A DNA stretch of 64,000 nucleotides from Pisaster brevispinus (taxonomy: Eukaryota > Echinodermata > Asteroidea > Forcipulatida > Asteriidae): positions 5,621,202 to 5,685,201 of the forward strand of contig JAMKCF010000004.1 of the NCBI GenBank assembly GCA_023634235.1, read 5' to 3'. Numbering within the stretch: position 1 is the first letter of the stretch; each line of letters begins with the position of its first letter. A model generated the notes under the pieces. The model ran no database searches. It worked only from the letters and a program-made list of their open reading frames with translations, and was not told where the DNA came from. The translations under genes and the position numbers were made by a program. Below, in pieces: positions 12,501 to 23,805 of the stretch.

Positions 12501-15500
12501 TAAGAAAAACCCATAAAAAGGCCAAATCTTAGGAGTTATCGCTTATGTGTCACAATTATTGCTTTTTAAGCTTATTTTTATCTATTTTTATATTTTTATA
12601 TAAAAAAAAACACCCAAAAAACCACACATTTTTTTCAAATGAGGCGCTCCACTATGGCTTGTGCACGTATGGTACGCAATGGGCTGCTCCTGTAGTAATT
12701 TGCGCATGCGCAAAAAAGATATTCATTGTAATGTTGTTGTACATGTATGCCTAAGAACCAAGACTCGAAGTTGAATTACTGTGACATTTTGCAAAATGTA
12801 TAATTGATTTGTTTGACGAACTTATGCAATTTACTGTGATTATAGGGGTTTTGTATAAAATTTTTGTCTGCTTGGGAAACGTTGGCAAATTTCAGGTGGT
12901 CACCTTGGGAAAAACATTTTTTCAGAGTGGCAACACTGGTTCAGAGAGTGCAAACATTTATTGAATTAATAATATGCAACAACAGGCCTGGAATTTTCAA
13001 CTTTTCATTCATCATGTTCATGTCATGAGGGCAAGGCCACTTTCGTTTTGCAAAGGGCATTTCCATTGGGAAAAACTTGAACTTTATGGGCAACTTTTCA
13101 AGGGTTGCCAAGGCCATACAAGACCAGGGCAACAGGCTGTGACCTCCATGTCATTCAAGGCCATTAACCACATTGTACATGTAGGTAACATGAAGTTAAG
13201 TTATTTATTTTGGTACTAAAATACCAATACGACATATTAAAAAAAAAAAAACAATAATAATATTTAAAAAAAATTGTAAACAAATTTTAAAATTGAGACA
13301 AGCAAAAATCTAGACCAACCAGATAATAAAAAAATACAACATTTTTTAGGCCTGAAATCCATAAGATTACTGGAAAAAAAGAGCACATTAGGATGCAATA
13401 AGCATGGTTCAATACCAGATGTAAACCCAGACCCACACCTGATAGTAAAATTACAAGATGAAATCAATTTCTCATCTTTTCATGTTTACATAACTTTTAC
13501 TTAGTAGGAGGAGACATAAAAGCTTACAATAATAATACAAGGGCAATTAATTCCACACATGATGTAACTATTTTGACAGCCTTTTCCTGTACATTCTAAA
13601 GCTGTTCAAGATTGTTCATAGCAAAAAATAATAAATTATTACGTGACCATAAGAAATTACAAGATCAATTGAAAAAGTGTAACATGTAAAGGGCCATTCA
13701 GAATAGTCTAGTCAAAAACGATTTTTTTATTTATTTATAAATTAACAGTTGAAAAAGAAGAAGAAAAAGTACTCAGGTGGCCAAGATCTTCAATTTAATT
13801 CCTCATAAACTACAAAGTTGTTTGTTTGACCCAGAAAAAACCCATTGAAACTACTGATGTTGGAGACCTTTGGTCTAAAATATCTGGTTCATTTGAGGCA
13901 TTACTTTGCCATTCAATATTAAAAAATCGAAATTTGAGGTGGGTGGGTGGGTCAAAACAATAAAAAAATAAAAAAACAATTTGTTTTTACTTTGACTAAA
14001 AAACAAAAAACAATTCTCAGTGGCCCCTCACTGAACAAAGACAGACATGGTCTGGAAAGTGAAGAAAGAATAATTTCTTTTTTACAAATTATTGTGCCTG
14101 AAACATTCTCAGCCCTTAAAGATTGTAAGCAGTAAAACTGAGATATTGCTGTGGGTATTAAGGCAATAACAATGGAAAAAAAAGTCACGTACGAACATTG
14201 GACAGACGCTTTTGTGACAAACGTCTGTCCACGTTTGTACGTACAAATTTGTTTTTAAAATTAAAAATTTTCTTAATTAGCCTAGGAAAAGCTTTCTTAA
14301 TTTTGACTGGTAACAATCCCTAAGGCTCTGTGGAATTGGTATCGGGAAAACTTTGGGTCAATCAATTTATTTTTATAATAACTTCTACCTAATTTACAAA
14401 AATATCTGTCCTCATTACACGTATAAATCTTGAAGATTTACCTGCCAGTTTCTTAAATACTCGGTCATTTATTTTTTCAACCACAATCCTCATGTGCCTT
14501 TGAATGAACACAGATGACAATATTCTTCATGTTATTATTACAATCCCATATTCTTTTCAAATGTCACACTTTAGTGCCCACTAGTGTGGAATTGCCCACA
14601 CACAGTCTTACGTAGCAGGTGCAGGTACACATGTATCTACCAATAAGGAACTCAAGGCGCTTGAACAATCAAAAACATTCTAGTACAGGTTTTTGAAATG
14701 TTTTGAACTATGAGACCAAATTTATGTATCACCTTAAGGTTTACAAGGTTATAAATGCGCTGCGGCGCATTCAGCATCCACTGCCGGACACACCGGGGCA
14801 AAGGCAAACCCCTTCTCTTAGCGAAAAGTGGTCCTTTTACGTGTATTACACAACACACAGGACCAACGGCTTTGTAAACATACATGTACCTTCCAGAGGA
14901 CAGTCAGGACCAGGGGCTGATTTCACTAACGCGTTTTGATCATCGCAAATGCCAAAATCGATCGCTAAATCCCAAATCCATCGTAACTTAGCGATGGATT
15001 TTGGAGAACGATTTCACTAAAACTTTGCGACAAACTTACTCATCGCAAAACAATTATTAGCGATGACAATCTTGCGATGACTCGTTAGTGGCCGCAAAGT
15101 GTAAGTTCATCGCAAATTATGATAGATTGCGCAATTTTGTACTTAGATTTTATTAGCGGTGTACGTCTCGACGTAGTATAGTTTGTTCGTGAATTAAAGG
15201 GTAAATTTACTGGGAGACTCGGGATACACACAACGCAATTGGCCGATGACACCTTTCAGCTTGAATGTGGTTGTTGCCGAAAGAGCTTAAAATCGGTAAA
15301 CAAAAAAAGATCGTCATCTATTGGGTTCAGTTATTTTAACCAGCAATTTGGCCTAAAGTTAATGTAGGCCTCATAGCATCCTTTCCGATTTTATACCATG
15401 TACACATTTTCGATGACAACACTTTCTAGAAACGAATTCTTTTTGCCAATTAGGCCTAATAGTGATTATGCCTTTGGGAAAGTAAAAAAAAAAATTCCCC

Positions 15501-18500
15501 TTTAGACTTTCGTATATGTGCTGAAGCTTATATAAAGGGTGTCAGATATTAATTACCAAAAACCAAAACCGTCAATCTCATTTTGTCAATTTTCATCCAC
15601 CTCAACGTTACAGTTATTTACAAGATTTTATAAAAGTAAGTATACTGGGGGGGGGGCCTTTAGGCCTACAAATGAAACATGTTGAATTTGATTTCATGTA
15701 CACCTTTTTTAAGTGAATGCCTAGAATTTAAGCACTAATATGGTCCTCTTGTTGTTACTTTTGATGCACAAGCATGACAAAAACCTTTACATTTTAAAAG
15801 TCTGCAATATATGCCGTTCGTTTTTAATCGAACCGCAGCCTGCAACAACATTTTGACATGTACGACGCCCACATGCGAAGACCGACGGTTTTCTTGAGGT
15901 TTGTGTCAAAGGTCACTACTTTTAGCCTCGTACAAAACGTTTAGTTTCCTCGTCATGTCATTGCAACTGCGATGACTTTAGTGAAACGCAAAATCAGCGA
16001 CATCGCAAGTGCGATGGATTTGGGGTTTGCGATCTCATCGCAAGGGTGATAGCGATGATCGCAAATGGTGACTTTAGTGAAATCAGCCCCAGGACTCAAA
16101 CCCACACCCTGTTGATCAGAAACACTGGAGCTTGAGTCCGGTGCTCTTATGTAAATGCTCGGCCATAGTACTATACATGTACATGTAAGTCTATAGAAAT
16201 CTTGGTGTACTGTTTGGCAGAACACTCGACATTAAGACTTGTTTGGTTGTGCAGCTACTGGCCTACATGTATGGTCCAGTGGTATTTGAAGCCAATGTAT
16301 ATTTGTACATGAGTAGGGACCATCCTCATTGGTTAAAACAAACTGAACAAAATTTGGCATTGGATTTTTATGGTTTTCGGGTAGTGAAGGTTACTTCATG
16401 GGGACAAATCATGTCGACAACATTTTAAATTTTCAAAAAAAAAGTGCAATGTTCTTTTGAGCCATGGTCCACTGCTCCCACCTCTGGCTGTATGTGTTCC
16501 TCCACATGATTTCTGCTGTAAAACCATTCACAGTCGACCTCATAATTTGCCTCTATTATAGTCGCCCTCATTCACACAGAATTCCTAAATGCCATAGCCT
16601 TCATCCCTGTTCCATTTGTGCAAGTATTAATGAAAAGGTTTCTGAAGGATGCAGTGGTGTAAAAGAAAGGTACTGATATTGTGAGACGTCAGTGTTCATT
16701 GTGGTTCTACCTTTACTTTGTATCAGGCACAATATAATAGTCACTTATAATACTTCCTGGCCAAGGAAAGGGTTTAAGGGAAAGTACACAGTGTTCAAAA
16801 TTGAAGGCAAAATCCACAAGACCGCAGTGCTTCTTGTACATGTAGCTCAAATTTTTAATGGACCAGAAATGTTTTCTACACCAGAATCAAAATGAGAGAA
16901 AAAAATCACTATATAAACAGTTTTTCTAAAAACATTAAATGCTTTTAAGCGAAAAAAAAAAACCTAAACCCAAAAACCCAAAACCAGGTGTTGAAAACAA
17001 ACACACTATTTAGAGAAGACTTTGCTCATAATGTCTTATGGGTAAATGTATACTGCTGCTAAAAGACACATGAAAATTATATAAAAGGGAACCAAAGTTA
17101 AAATTAGTTTTAAAATAAATTTCCCTTACAGTCCCAGATTCTTCTATACCCAATTGCCATTTCAACTTCACAGGGTCAGGCATACAATGTACCAATCTGA
17201 TTCAAGTTCAAAATTTTTTTTTAGTGACAAAGGAGAAGCGGAAATCTGAGGAATTAGGCCACACAATTTAGCAAAAGTGTGTACTCTGTAAAGGAAAAAC
17301 ACAGACCACCGGAATTGTCTGGTCTTGAGTTTACTGTCTCGATGCTAAAATTACTGGCCTCAAGCCCGAGGACAAGTGTAAATGTCACGCCCTGATCTTT
17401 AGCGTTTGGAAGGCGACTCATTCCCACCGCACAGCTTTCAAAACACACACATCACAACCAATCTGTGACAATTTCATGAAATTTGATGGCCATATTTTAA
17501 TGAAAACAATGGGAAACAGTTAACATGTTTTGTCAAGGATAGTTAATATTTCATGTTAAAAGGCTAACAATGTAGTTAAAATCGCTGATCAATATTGAAA
17601 TTTGCAATAGTGGTTCACAGGTCTTCAAATGACACTCAACTTTATAGGAACTGTAGTATTTCTGGTCAGCTGGCGGAAATATATTATTTTTACTGGAGTA
17701 ATGCTACTTATGTATAAAATTCATAATCATTGAGCTTTTTTTCCCCTCTGATATAAACAACCAACACTGTGCAGTGTGCAGTGCACTGGACTTGAATTTG
17801 CATTTTTTTTATGCACACTCTGTACAAGTGTACAATGTAACTTACATATGTTGTCATTTTTATGTAAACACAACTTAGTCCTTTGGACATGTTGGACTAC
17901 TGTTGTGTCAGTGTGTGTGATCAATAAGTAATAACCTAAATTTAGTTGAATTGAATACATGGACATAATGTGTGAAAGATTCCTAATGTATTGTGAGTTA
18001 ACACCAGAGGCATACAAAACAGGGCTGATTCTATGTGTTTGTCAATGACAAGGCTTTTTTATCTTGATTAAAATTTTAAAGTCCCAAATGCTCCTATAAT
18101 TGTGAAGGTGAAGGATTCAGAAGGACTGGGCCAGTAGGCCCAAACAATAAGTGTAAATCACAGGGTCGGGCATTAACAATCTAATCCAAGTCCAAACAGT
18201 TTGGTTTGGAGTTACATAGGAGAGGAGGATATTGGAGGAAATAGACCAAACTAGCAAAACTGCCTAGTCTGTTAAGGGTTGCAAAATACAACTCTATAAA
18301 GCAACTCTATTTAAATGTTTACAATCTACTGGAACATTTCAACAAGCGGCACCAAGGCAATTGCCACCAGAGGTAGGGACATACATTATTTAGTACTTTG
18401 GTAATGACCACAAAAATAAAAATAATAAATTATCTAAAAGCTTAGTTTGTTATAAAAATGCTAATCCTGCAAAATTATTTCATCTGATGTGCCCCTGTAA

Positions 18501-21500
18501 TTTAATAGAAATCAATAAAAGTATTTTGAAAAATTTGAATCTCCAAAACTCATCTCGAGGCAAGTTTTAGAGGTTCAAATTTCTGTGGTGTTTGTTTGTG
18601 AATGCTGCGGCCGCTACTTGGTTGGTAATGGTACTCTTGTCACCTCGTCCTCGCTAAACATACGTGTAGTTTGGTTCAATGTTCTTGAGGAAAATACTGT
18701 GATAGTTTCTTTGCTATTTTCTCAACAAGTAGACACTGCATTCAGCTTTGCTGTTCTAGTTACAAATGCAGTGCAGTCTTTATTCATCACATACAATGCC
18801 AACACAGTGAAATAAACCAGCAGCATGTAGTGCAGAGTAAAACAGTACGCTGCAGTAACATAAAAAAGACTATACAGGTAATGCCGCTGTTTCAGCAAAT
18901 CGAATCAGCGCTCATGATCATGCGCATCAGTAACATCAGATGATACATGTGGGGCTCAGGCCAAGAAGCGGAGGAAATCCAGCGTACATGTATTGGTACT
19001 ATTTACTGGGCTACGTTAGATATGAAATCATATTTACCTTTAGACCCAGTAACTGGGGCACTGTAGGCCTACTCCTTTACAAAAGACTTTGACATCTTTA
19101 TCTGCGGTTGTACGGTCGCAGATGTCAAAATAATAAAAGTAAAGGGAGTACATCGCCCTGGGCAATTCCACGGTTACTCACGTTACGTTTTAGATGTACT
19201 TTTGAGTTTCCTTGTGCTGTAATTGCTTTACTGAAAATGTTTAATAACTGTTATCCCTATGATAGTTTGAGTATACCTAGACGTACTTAAGCACCAAAAA
19301 TGACTTTCAGAAAATTGCGTTATACATGATATAAAAGACACACAAAATCGGTTACTCACGCTACATTTTCTGACATGCATAAAAAAACAACATGCCTTAA
19401 TCAAAAGTCTCCTCATACAAACAACCTTTGGAAATTTCTTTTAAATTGATGAAAGACCATGCCATGAGGCACAAATAATAAGAGTAAAACAAATCTTCTA
19501 GAATCTTTAACTTTTTAGGAATCCATAAAAAACATGGTTACTCACGTTACGGTTACTCACGTTACAAAGCATGAAAACATAGTAAGGGCATGGACCAACA
19601 AAGTAACCTTACCAATATTTGACCGACTTGTGTTTACCATGGAAGAGATAATTAATTATGCTAACAATAACAAGTTCCCTACTTTTTAATTTATTCTTTC
19701 TTCCACTTTTCTCACAAAATGGAACTTTCAAATTATAGTGAACTTTCTTCTATAGTGCCGGTATCCACGAAAGTGCTCGTGGCGCTTGCTCCAATAATAA
19801 AGTTCCTCTCTGGATGTTTTCCAGTGGTGCACAAGCAAGAAAGGTTGAAAATGGGGGTGCTGCATAAATATAAAAACAGCAGCAGAATAAGCAGTAATTA
19901 ATCCCAATCTCCACGGAATTTTGAGGGAAAAAAAGATGTGTTTTCAAGGCTATTTTGAAATTGTTCGTTGTCTGGATGGCTCTGATGGAATTTGGTAGAC
20001 CATTCAAGACCTTCCCTGCAGCTACCTGAAAAGAACGAGAACCCTATGAATTGTTCACAACATATTCCACAAGGAGGATTGTTGCCAGTTTCTTTCAGTT
20101 TAGCTTTAAAGTGTCGTTGTTTCTCTGCGTTTGAGAGTGGCATTTCTCTGAAATCAATTAAAACAAATCTTTTTAAAATAATTTATTTAATTACGCAGTA
20201 ATGGAATTTCAGTTCAGTTATTAACATATGGAACAGCCAATACTGGTTGTCTTCATAAAGGTTTAATGCCTAGATGTGTACAAGTGTGAAATACCGACTC
20301 CAAACAAACGTACATACATGTACATATGTATTTATGTACAATGAAAATCATTAGGTAGTAGGCCCTATAAACATCTTTAAAATTGCTTTATTTTGTCATA
20401 AATTTTATTGAGAGATAAATAAAACAATCTTTCTAATAAAACCTACATGTACAGGATTTGTAAAACAAAAAATAATACTCAAAACTTCTGCCAGGTCAAA
20501 TAGATTACGCAACAGTATTTGCATGCGCGTTTCTTCCATGTGCTCATCAAACAGTGTGCAATGCATCGTGGGTAATGATATGCTACCCTCATTGTTTTTA
20601 AAAAAGTTCAATTTGTGTACTCTTTGGTAAATAAGGCATATTTGTGCCCTCATACATAATACCAGCTCCAACCGTCTCCTCCTTTACTGGTTTATCATGG
20701 TTACTCACGCTACATGTATGGTTACTCACGCTACATGGTTACTCACGTTACAATTTTCATCACCTCACCCAATAGTACTGTTAATCGATACATCATTAAA
20801 AAACCCTATTTTTTCTTTTGAGATCATCAGTAGAATGATAATTACAAGTGGCAAATGTTAAAACTAAAAAAAACATTCACTGGGAAAAAAATACCATATT
20901 TTGGTTACTCACGTTACACTACCCCTAAGTGCTTTGGATGTTCATTCATAACTGCTTCATGAAGTTTGTCAAACTATTTTTTTTTTTCAAATCTGAATAT
21001 TAGTGCCATGATGAATTACAGGAAATAAATAATTAACAAGGTTATCACTTAAAAGTCAATAAAATAGACAAAAAACAAAAGTACTGTCTTAACAGTACTT
21101 TTTAGTTCAGAATCATTGATCCACTTCAGAGGACCTTTTCTCCAAGTGTTTCGAAGACAATGTAATAATATGAAGTGGTTCCACAAACTTTGAACTATAT
21201 GCAACAATATTTTATGGATTATGGCTTTCAATTATGGATTTGAAATTTTTGGGCCATGTCCACTCTATCATGGAATTGCCCCCCTGGTTACTGGGTCTAA
21301 TTTAACTTGACAATGAAATCGGATAGCATACAAACAGCAGTTTACATTGTACTTTTTGTACAGGCTCAAGGTCAATTTTTGCCAAGTGTATTTAAATTTG
21401 GGCAAAAACCCTGCCAAAAAACATTTAGGGTAAAAACAACAGAAACCCCCCAAACAGCTTAACTTTAACCGCAAGTGACTGTCTAGTGTAGTGGGATTCA

Positions 21501-22592
21501 AGTGGGATAGCATTAAATGTCGACAAGATATTCCAAAGAATTTGTTTCACTCAATCTCCATTAATATTTATGCGGTATTTACGTCTTAATTTATTGTTAA
21601 TAATAATAACAATAAAATAATACAGGACTTCAGGATTGAACTCTGTATGAAGAAAGTACTTAATAGTCTTTTTAAAATTAAACAGTTGTAGGATTTTATT
21701 ACTCAAGAACTAGTATGAGTTTGTTTCTTTATCATCTCCATCCATGACGATAGTGGAATGAACCTCACATATATTAATAATTCTAGGAGTAGGATTTTAT
21801 TATCTGGCAGTGGCAACAAATGTGTTTTTTTGGAGAAATGTTCGTACTAACTAAGAAATATAATAATAAAGCAACTTTATTTTACTAACTACATACAAAA
21901 ATACAATACAGGCCCACTTAATTTGTGGACTACACTATGTAAATTACAACTTTGTGGACTATGTATTTTCATGTTTTACAAAATTTGTTTAGGAAAAATT
22001 TCCGTATCCAGCCACCACTTTTTCATTCGTTATGAAATAAAATAGTATCTAATTTACTCAAATGAGATATTCCTTTGGGTAAAAATGAGTGAAAAAGTGG
22101 TGGCAGGATACGGACATTTTTCCTTTGTTTAACTAACTCTTACTCTTAGCCATTAATAAATGGCTGGATGCCATAATATAGTTATTTAATTTATTGGCTC
22201 CCACCAACCAACTGACCAAGATTATAAGAATAAACTGCTCTGATCTGAATCTGATTCTGACTGAATGAACTGAAGTAACTCTATTTTAGTCGCACTGAAA
22301 TAAGATAATTTTGAAGGTTTCATCAAATGGATTTACACTACAGGGATTATTTGGCGAGAGACAATAAGTTACATGCCCCCTGGCCCCCTGTGACTCATCG
22401 TTAAACAAAAATATTATTATTTAGAACTAAGCAAAGATTGACCTTTTCGTTTAGATACAGTGTAGGACTGCCCACCTTCCTCGGGTCGGGTCGTCGGATA
22501 GTCAAATGTTTTTTATGTGCTCAGATACTCACCATAACTTGCACTTTTATTGCCTCTCTATTTCCTCCATCTTTTTGCTGAATCCCTGCCAT
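1814..22592 (-). CDS. TBC1D25: TBC1 domain family member 25 (Rab GTPase-activating protein), four coding exons
   Basis: Coding exons are 22592-22533, 7352-7243, 5497-5346 and 3594-1814. Joined, they give an open frame of 700 residues, close to the vertebrate length of about 690. All junctions have AG acceptors and GT donors with matching phases (0, 2, 1). Residues 13-107 correspond to the N-terminal ubiquitin-like region of TBC1D25. EDWDVV at 111-116 lies where the vertebrate protein has its LC3-interacting WxxI/V motif. The TBC domain spans roughly 190-410, with an IxxDxxR-type motif (arginine finger R264) and YCQG (glutamine finger Q300). A serine-rich linker at about 415-590 separates it from a conserved C-terminal block (GLPPPQDFGGGNPF onward). 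Family knowledge: TBC1D25 acts on Rab33B (and Rab34) in autophagosome maturation. The orthology call is secure. The exact start rests on the only in-frame ATG in exon 1. Confidence 0.93.
3595..5345 (-). other. TBC1D25 intron 3
   Basis: An A-rich purine tract lies at 3739-3786. No recognisable mobile element or gene is seen in the rest. Confidence 0.6.
5346..5497 (-). CDS. TBC1D25: TBC1D25 coding exon 3
   Basis: The exon has 152 bases, with acceptor CTTACCCAG and donor CCAG|GTAAAA. It completes a serine codon from exon 2 and encodes EFTISYSSRDDQ through KVDAKPFEGP. YLSLLSDWDLDSA is nearly identical to the vertebrate YLSLLSDWDLSTA stretch. It leaves one base, completed by exon 4. Confidence 0.92.
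5498..7242 (-). other. TBC1D25 intron 2
   Basis: It holds the purine-biased minisatellite at 6511-7190. The remainder (5498-6500) shows nothing I can identify. Confidence 0.6.
6511..7190. repeat. Purine-rich minisatellite (GGCAAxGGCAAGAGGCAGAAA type)
   Basis: Short 9-12 base words (AAAGGCAAGAGGCAG, AAAGACAATGGGCAA, AAAGGCAACGGCAAG) are arranged in higher-order units of about 60-110 bases. Almost no G or A is replaced, so stop codons are rare. The tract therefore stays open for 160-230 codons on both strands, as Lys/Gly/Arg-rich on plus and Leu/Pro/Cys-rich on minus. It sits in an intron, and I treat the reading frames as by-products of the repeat. Confidence 0.85.
7243..7352 (-). CDS. TBC1D25: TBC1D25 coding exon 2
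   Basis: The exon has 110 bases, with acceptor CTCTACAG and donor AAAAG|GTACTT. It encodes 36 codons, KCMGFLQPEYKTF through MQAFQLK, plus two bases of the next codon. The text aligns with the conserved FLPxEFRSFxVDPQITSLDVLQ stretch of TBC1D25. It lies just beyond the end of the 6.5-7.2 kb minisatellite, which sits in the downstream intron. Confidence 0.9.
7525..7785 (-). mobile_element. tRNA-derived SINE copy with conserved internal core
   Basis: Read on the minus strand, a B-box-like GGTTCAGGTCCCGG is followed by CACTTATGTCC, then the core GGACCTAAAGCC, then GCGAAGAGAAGGGGTTTG. The same order of modules appears at 14.7-16.2 kb, and the head module recurs at 29.47 kb. The combination of a tRNA head and a shared central core is typical of SINEs widespread in marine invertebrates. 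The subfamily is not assigned. Confidence 0.55.
8455..8555. repeat. Palindromic cluster (CACCAACAC / GTGTTGGTG)
   Basis: The 26 bases at 8455-8480 are perfectly repeated in inverted orientation at 8530-8555, and the loop itself contains further copies of the same words. It can fold as one large or several small hairpins. The open frames across it on both strands follow from the repeat. Confidence 0.75.
12980..13175 (+). repeat. Dispersed repeat copy (family of 415-785 and 30000-30170)
   Basis: It shares GAGGGCAAGGCCACTTTCG, then TTTTGCAAAGGGCATT, a CTTTATGGGCAACTTTT block, and CAAGGCCATACAAGACCAGG with the other two copies, in the same order. This gives a uniform element of about 170-190 bases with no coding capacity. 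Confidence 0.6.
14700..16160 (-). mobile_element. tRNA-Leu/Ser-like SINE split by a DNA element
   Basis: On the minus strand, 16160-16096 reads as a tRNA-like head (TGGCCGAGCA, then GGACTCAAGCTCC, then GGGTTTGAGTCC). 14905-14700 carries the SINE core (AAGCCGTTGGTCC, CACGTAAAAGGACC, AAGAGAAGGGGTTTGCC). The two halves become contiguous when 14911-16090 and one copy of AGGAC are removed. Confidence 0.6.
14911..16090. mobile_element. Non-autonomous TIR DNA transposon, 1180 bp
   Basis: The ends are inverted repeats: GGGGCTGATTTCACTAA from 14913, and TTAGTGAAATCAGCCCC ending at 16090. Flanking direct repeats AGGAC lie at 14906-14910 and 16091-16095. Subterminal regions are rich in ATCGCAA/GCGATG words in both orientations. 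No transposase frame is present, so it depends on another copy. The superfamily is not certain. The CAGGGGC-type end recalls hAT, but the 5-bp duplication does not fit the usual 8. Confidence 0.65.
19040..21300. mobile_element. 2.26-kb TIR element with dispersed 15-base motif
   Basis: Perfect 14-base terminal inverted repeats are present, TTAGACCCAGTAAC at 19040 and GTTACTGGGTCTAA ending at 21300, probably with TA target duplication. GGTTACTCACG(T/C)TAC occurs eight times in one orientation at 19172, 19350, 19536, 19551, 20699, 20720, 20737 and 20903. A hairpin word, GACATCTGCGG/CCGCAGATGTC-like, near the left end links it to the short MITEs at 25.25 and 25.93 kb. No transposase is recognised. 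It carries a LINE tail fragment. Confidence 0.65.
19900..20040 (-). mobile_element. Non-LTR retrotransposon reverse-transcriptase tail fragment
   Basis: Minus-strand translation reads RSFQVAAGKVLNGLPNSIRA followed by a stretch ending FKIALKTHLF. This is the typical extreme C-terminus of CR1/jockey/L1-like polyproteins (xAxxxWNxLPxxIRxxxxxxxFKxxLKTHLF). Only this tail is present, and the tryptophan is replaced by leucine. It lies within the larger TIR element. Confidence 0.6.
22533..22592 (-). CDS. TBC1D25: TBC1D25 coding exon 1 (20 codons)
   Basis: The start codon is at 22592-22590. The peptide MAGIQQKDGGNREAIKVQVM runs straight into a strong donor (ATG|GTGAGT, phase 0). Its EAIKVQVM end followed by the exon-2 KCMGFLQPEYK matches the family pattern REVVRVRVKKCESFLP. 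The match and the phase agreement identify this tiny exon, which no ORF-length criterion would find. The intron that follows is about 15.2 kb. Confidence 0.85.
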
Positions 22593-22918
22593 GATGCCCA
22601 CACATGCCCCGATTAACGGCTTCTTGTCACAATTTCCAGCGTTCCATTGAAACAATTAATTTTAACCTCAAAATAATGACTGACATTTCTTGACAGCGGA
22701 TTTTCCATAATTTTCTTTCTCGCGTGTAGTGCACGACCCACACGTCTGAAAAAACCTAGACGTTAACTATATGAAAACTCATTACTTCCCATAAAGAATC
22801 CCGACTAAGCAGATGTCATGTACCTAGACGTACCGAGTTTATCTCAACGTTGAGCTGTCATGACGTCAAGAACCAAACTAATTTGCAAATAATGGGGACT
22901 TTTCGAAACCACGACTTA

Positions 22919-23047
22919 GGCCGTGTCCGAAACGGCGACTTCGGCTACAGCTACAGCTAGATCAGCGCGTCTGCCAGCGTTGAAGAATAGGCAGACGCAC
23001 GAGATCTAGCCGTAGCTGTAGCCGAAGTCGCCGTTTCGGACACGGCC
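22919..23047. mobile_element. PIF/Harbinger-type MITE, 129 bp
   Basis: The element is almost entirely two inverted arms of about 50-60 bases (GGCCGTGTCCGAAACGGCGA and onward) around a short centre. Three-base direct repeats TTA lie at 22916-22918 and 23048-23050. TTA/TAA duplications of 3 bp are characteristic of PIF/Harbinger. It sits about 330 bases upstream of the TBC1D25 start codon. Confidence 0.65.
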
Positions 23048-23805
23048 TTAGGCTTGGGCCTGGACACCACTGATCTCTAGTAATAGAGTATCCGTCAGTT
23101 ATCAGGGGAAGACGTGCGCTTTCCCTATACGGGACTTCAATCAGGCGTACGAATCCAAAGCCGGTGTCCTGATGAGCTTAAGCTGTAGTTTCGAAAAGGG
23201 CCCCTATAAACTATAAACACATTATTAAAAAAGAGGAAGAGAAAATAATGTCAAATTAAATGTTGTGATGTACTCGTTTCCCAACAGATAGAGGTCCTTA
23301 TGTGAGTGGGGGACAATTACGAGTCCAACCTCATGTTATAAAGTGGTGTACATTGCCATTGTATTCGATACCCTTCTAGTTTTACAGGGATGTTTTGGTT
23401 CATAACTGACTTTTTTAGAGCAAAATTTTAAACATTACGACATTGGATTCAACAACTAGATCTTTACATTCCATTGAGGAATTTTTCATCAAATTCAAGG
23501 CTGTTTTGGATAAATATTGTAAATAAATAAACAAAGGAATAATTAACTCAAGTATCGTAGGCCTATAGCCACTGATCAGCGGCAGTAAACTAAGACCTAA
23601 GTATCTCCACGTCTTGGCTGTTTGTATCAGCTCGGCAGTTCACGACACCAGTATACTCCATCTAGTGTGCATGATTTTTTTTCTCTCACTATTTTCTCCT
23701 GTGGTGATCACTCGTGGCTGCCGCTTCCCAGGTTGTATCGTAAACTTGGGTGTTATCCCTGGCTACACGGCAGTTGACGGTTGCATGGCTTCTGACTGGA
23801 ACCCC

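Larger units (their letters stand above)
7353..22532 (-). other. TBC1D25 intron 1 (15.2 kb)
   Basis: No nested gene is recognised. Identified contents are SINE copies (7525-7785; 14700-14905 with 16096-16160), a palindromic cluster (8455-8555), a dispersed repeat (12980-13175), a TIR element (14911-16090) and the large motif-bearing element (19040-21300). Stretches 8560-12970, 13180-14690, 16165-19035 and 21305-22530 show only AT-rich sequence, homopolymers and scattered TACATGTA palindromes. Confidence 0.6.
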
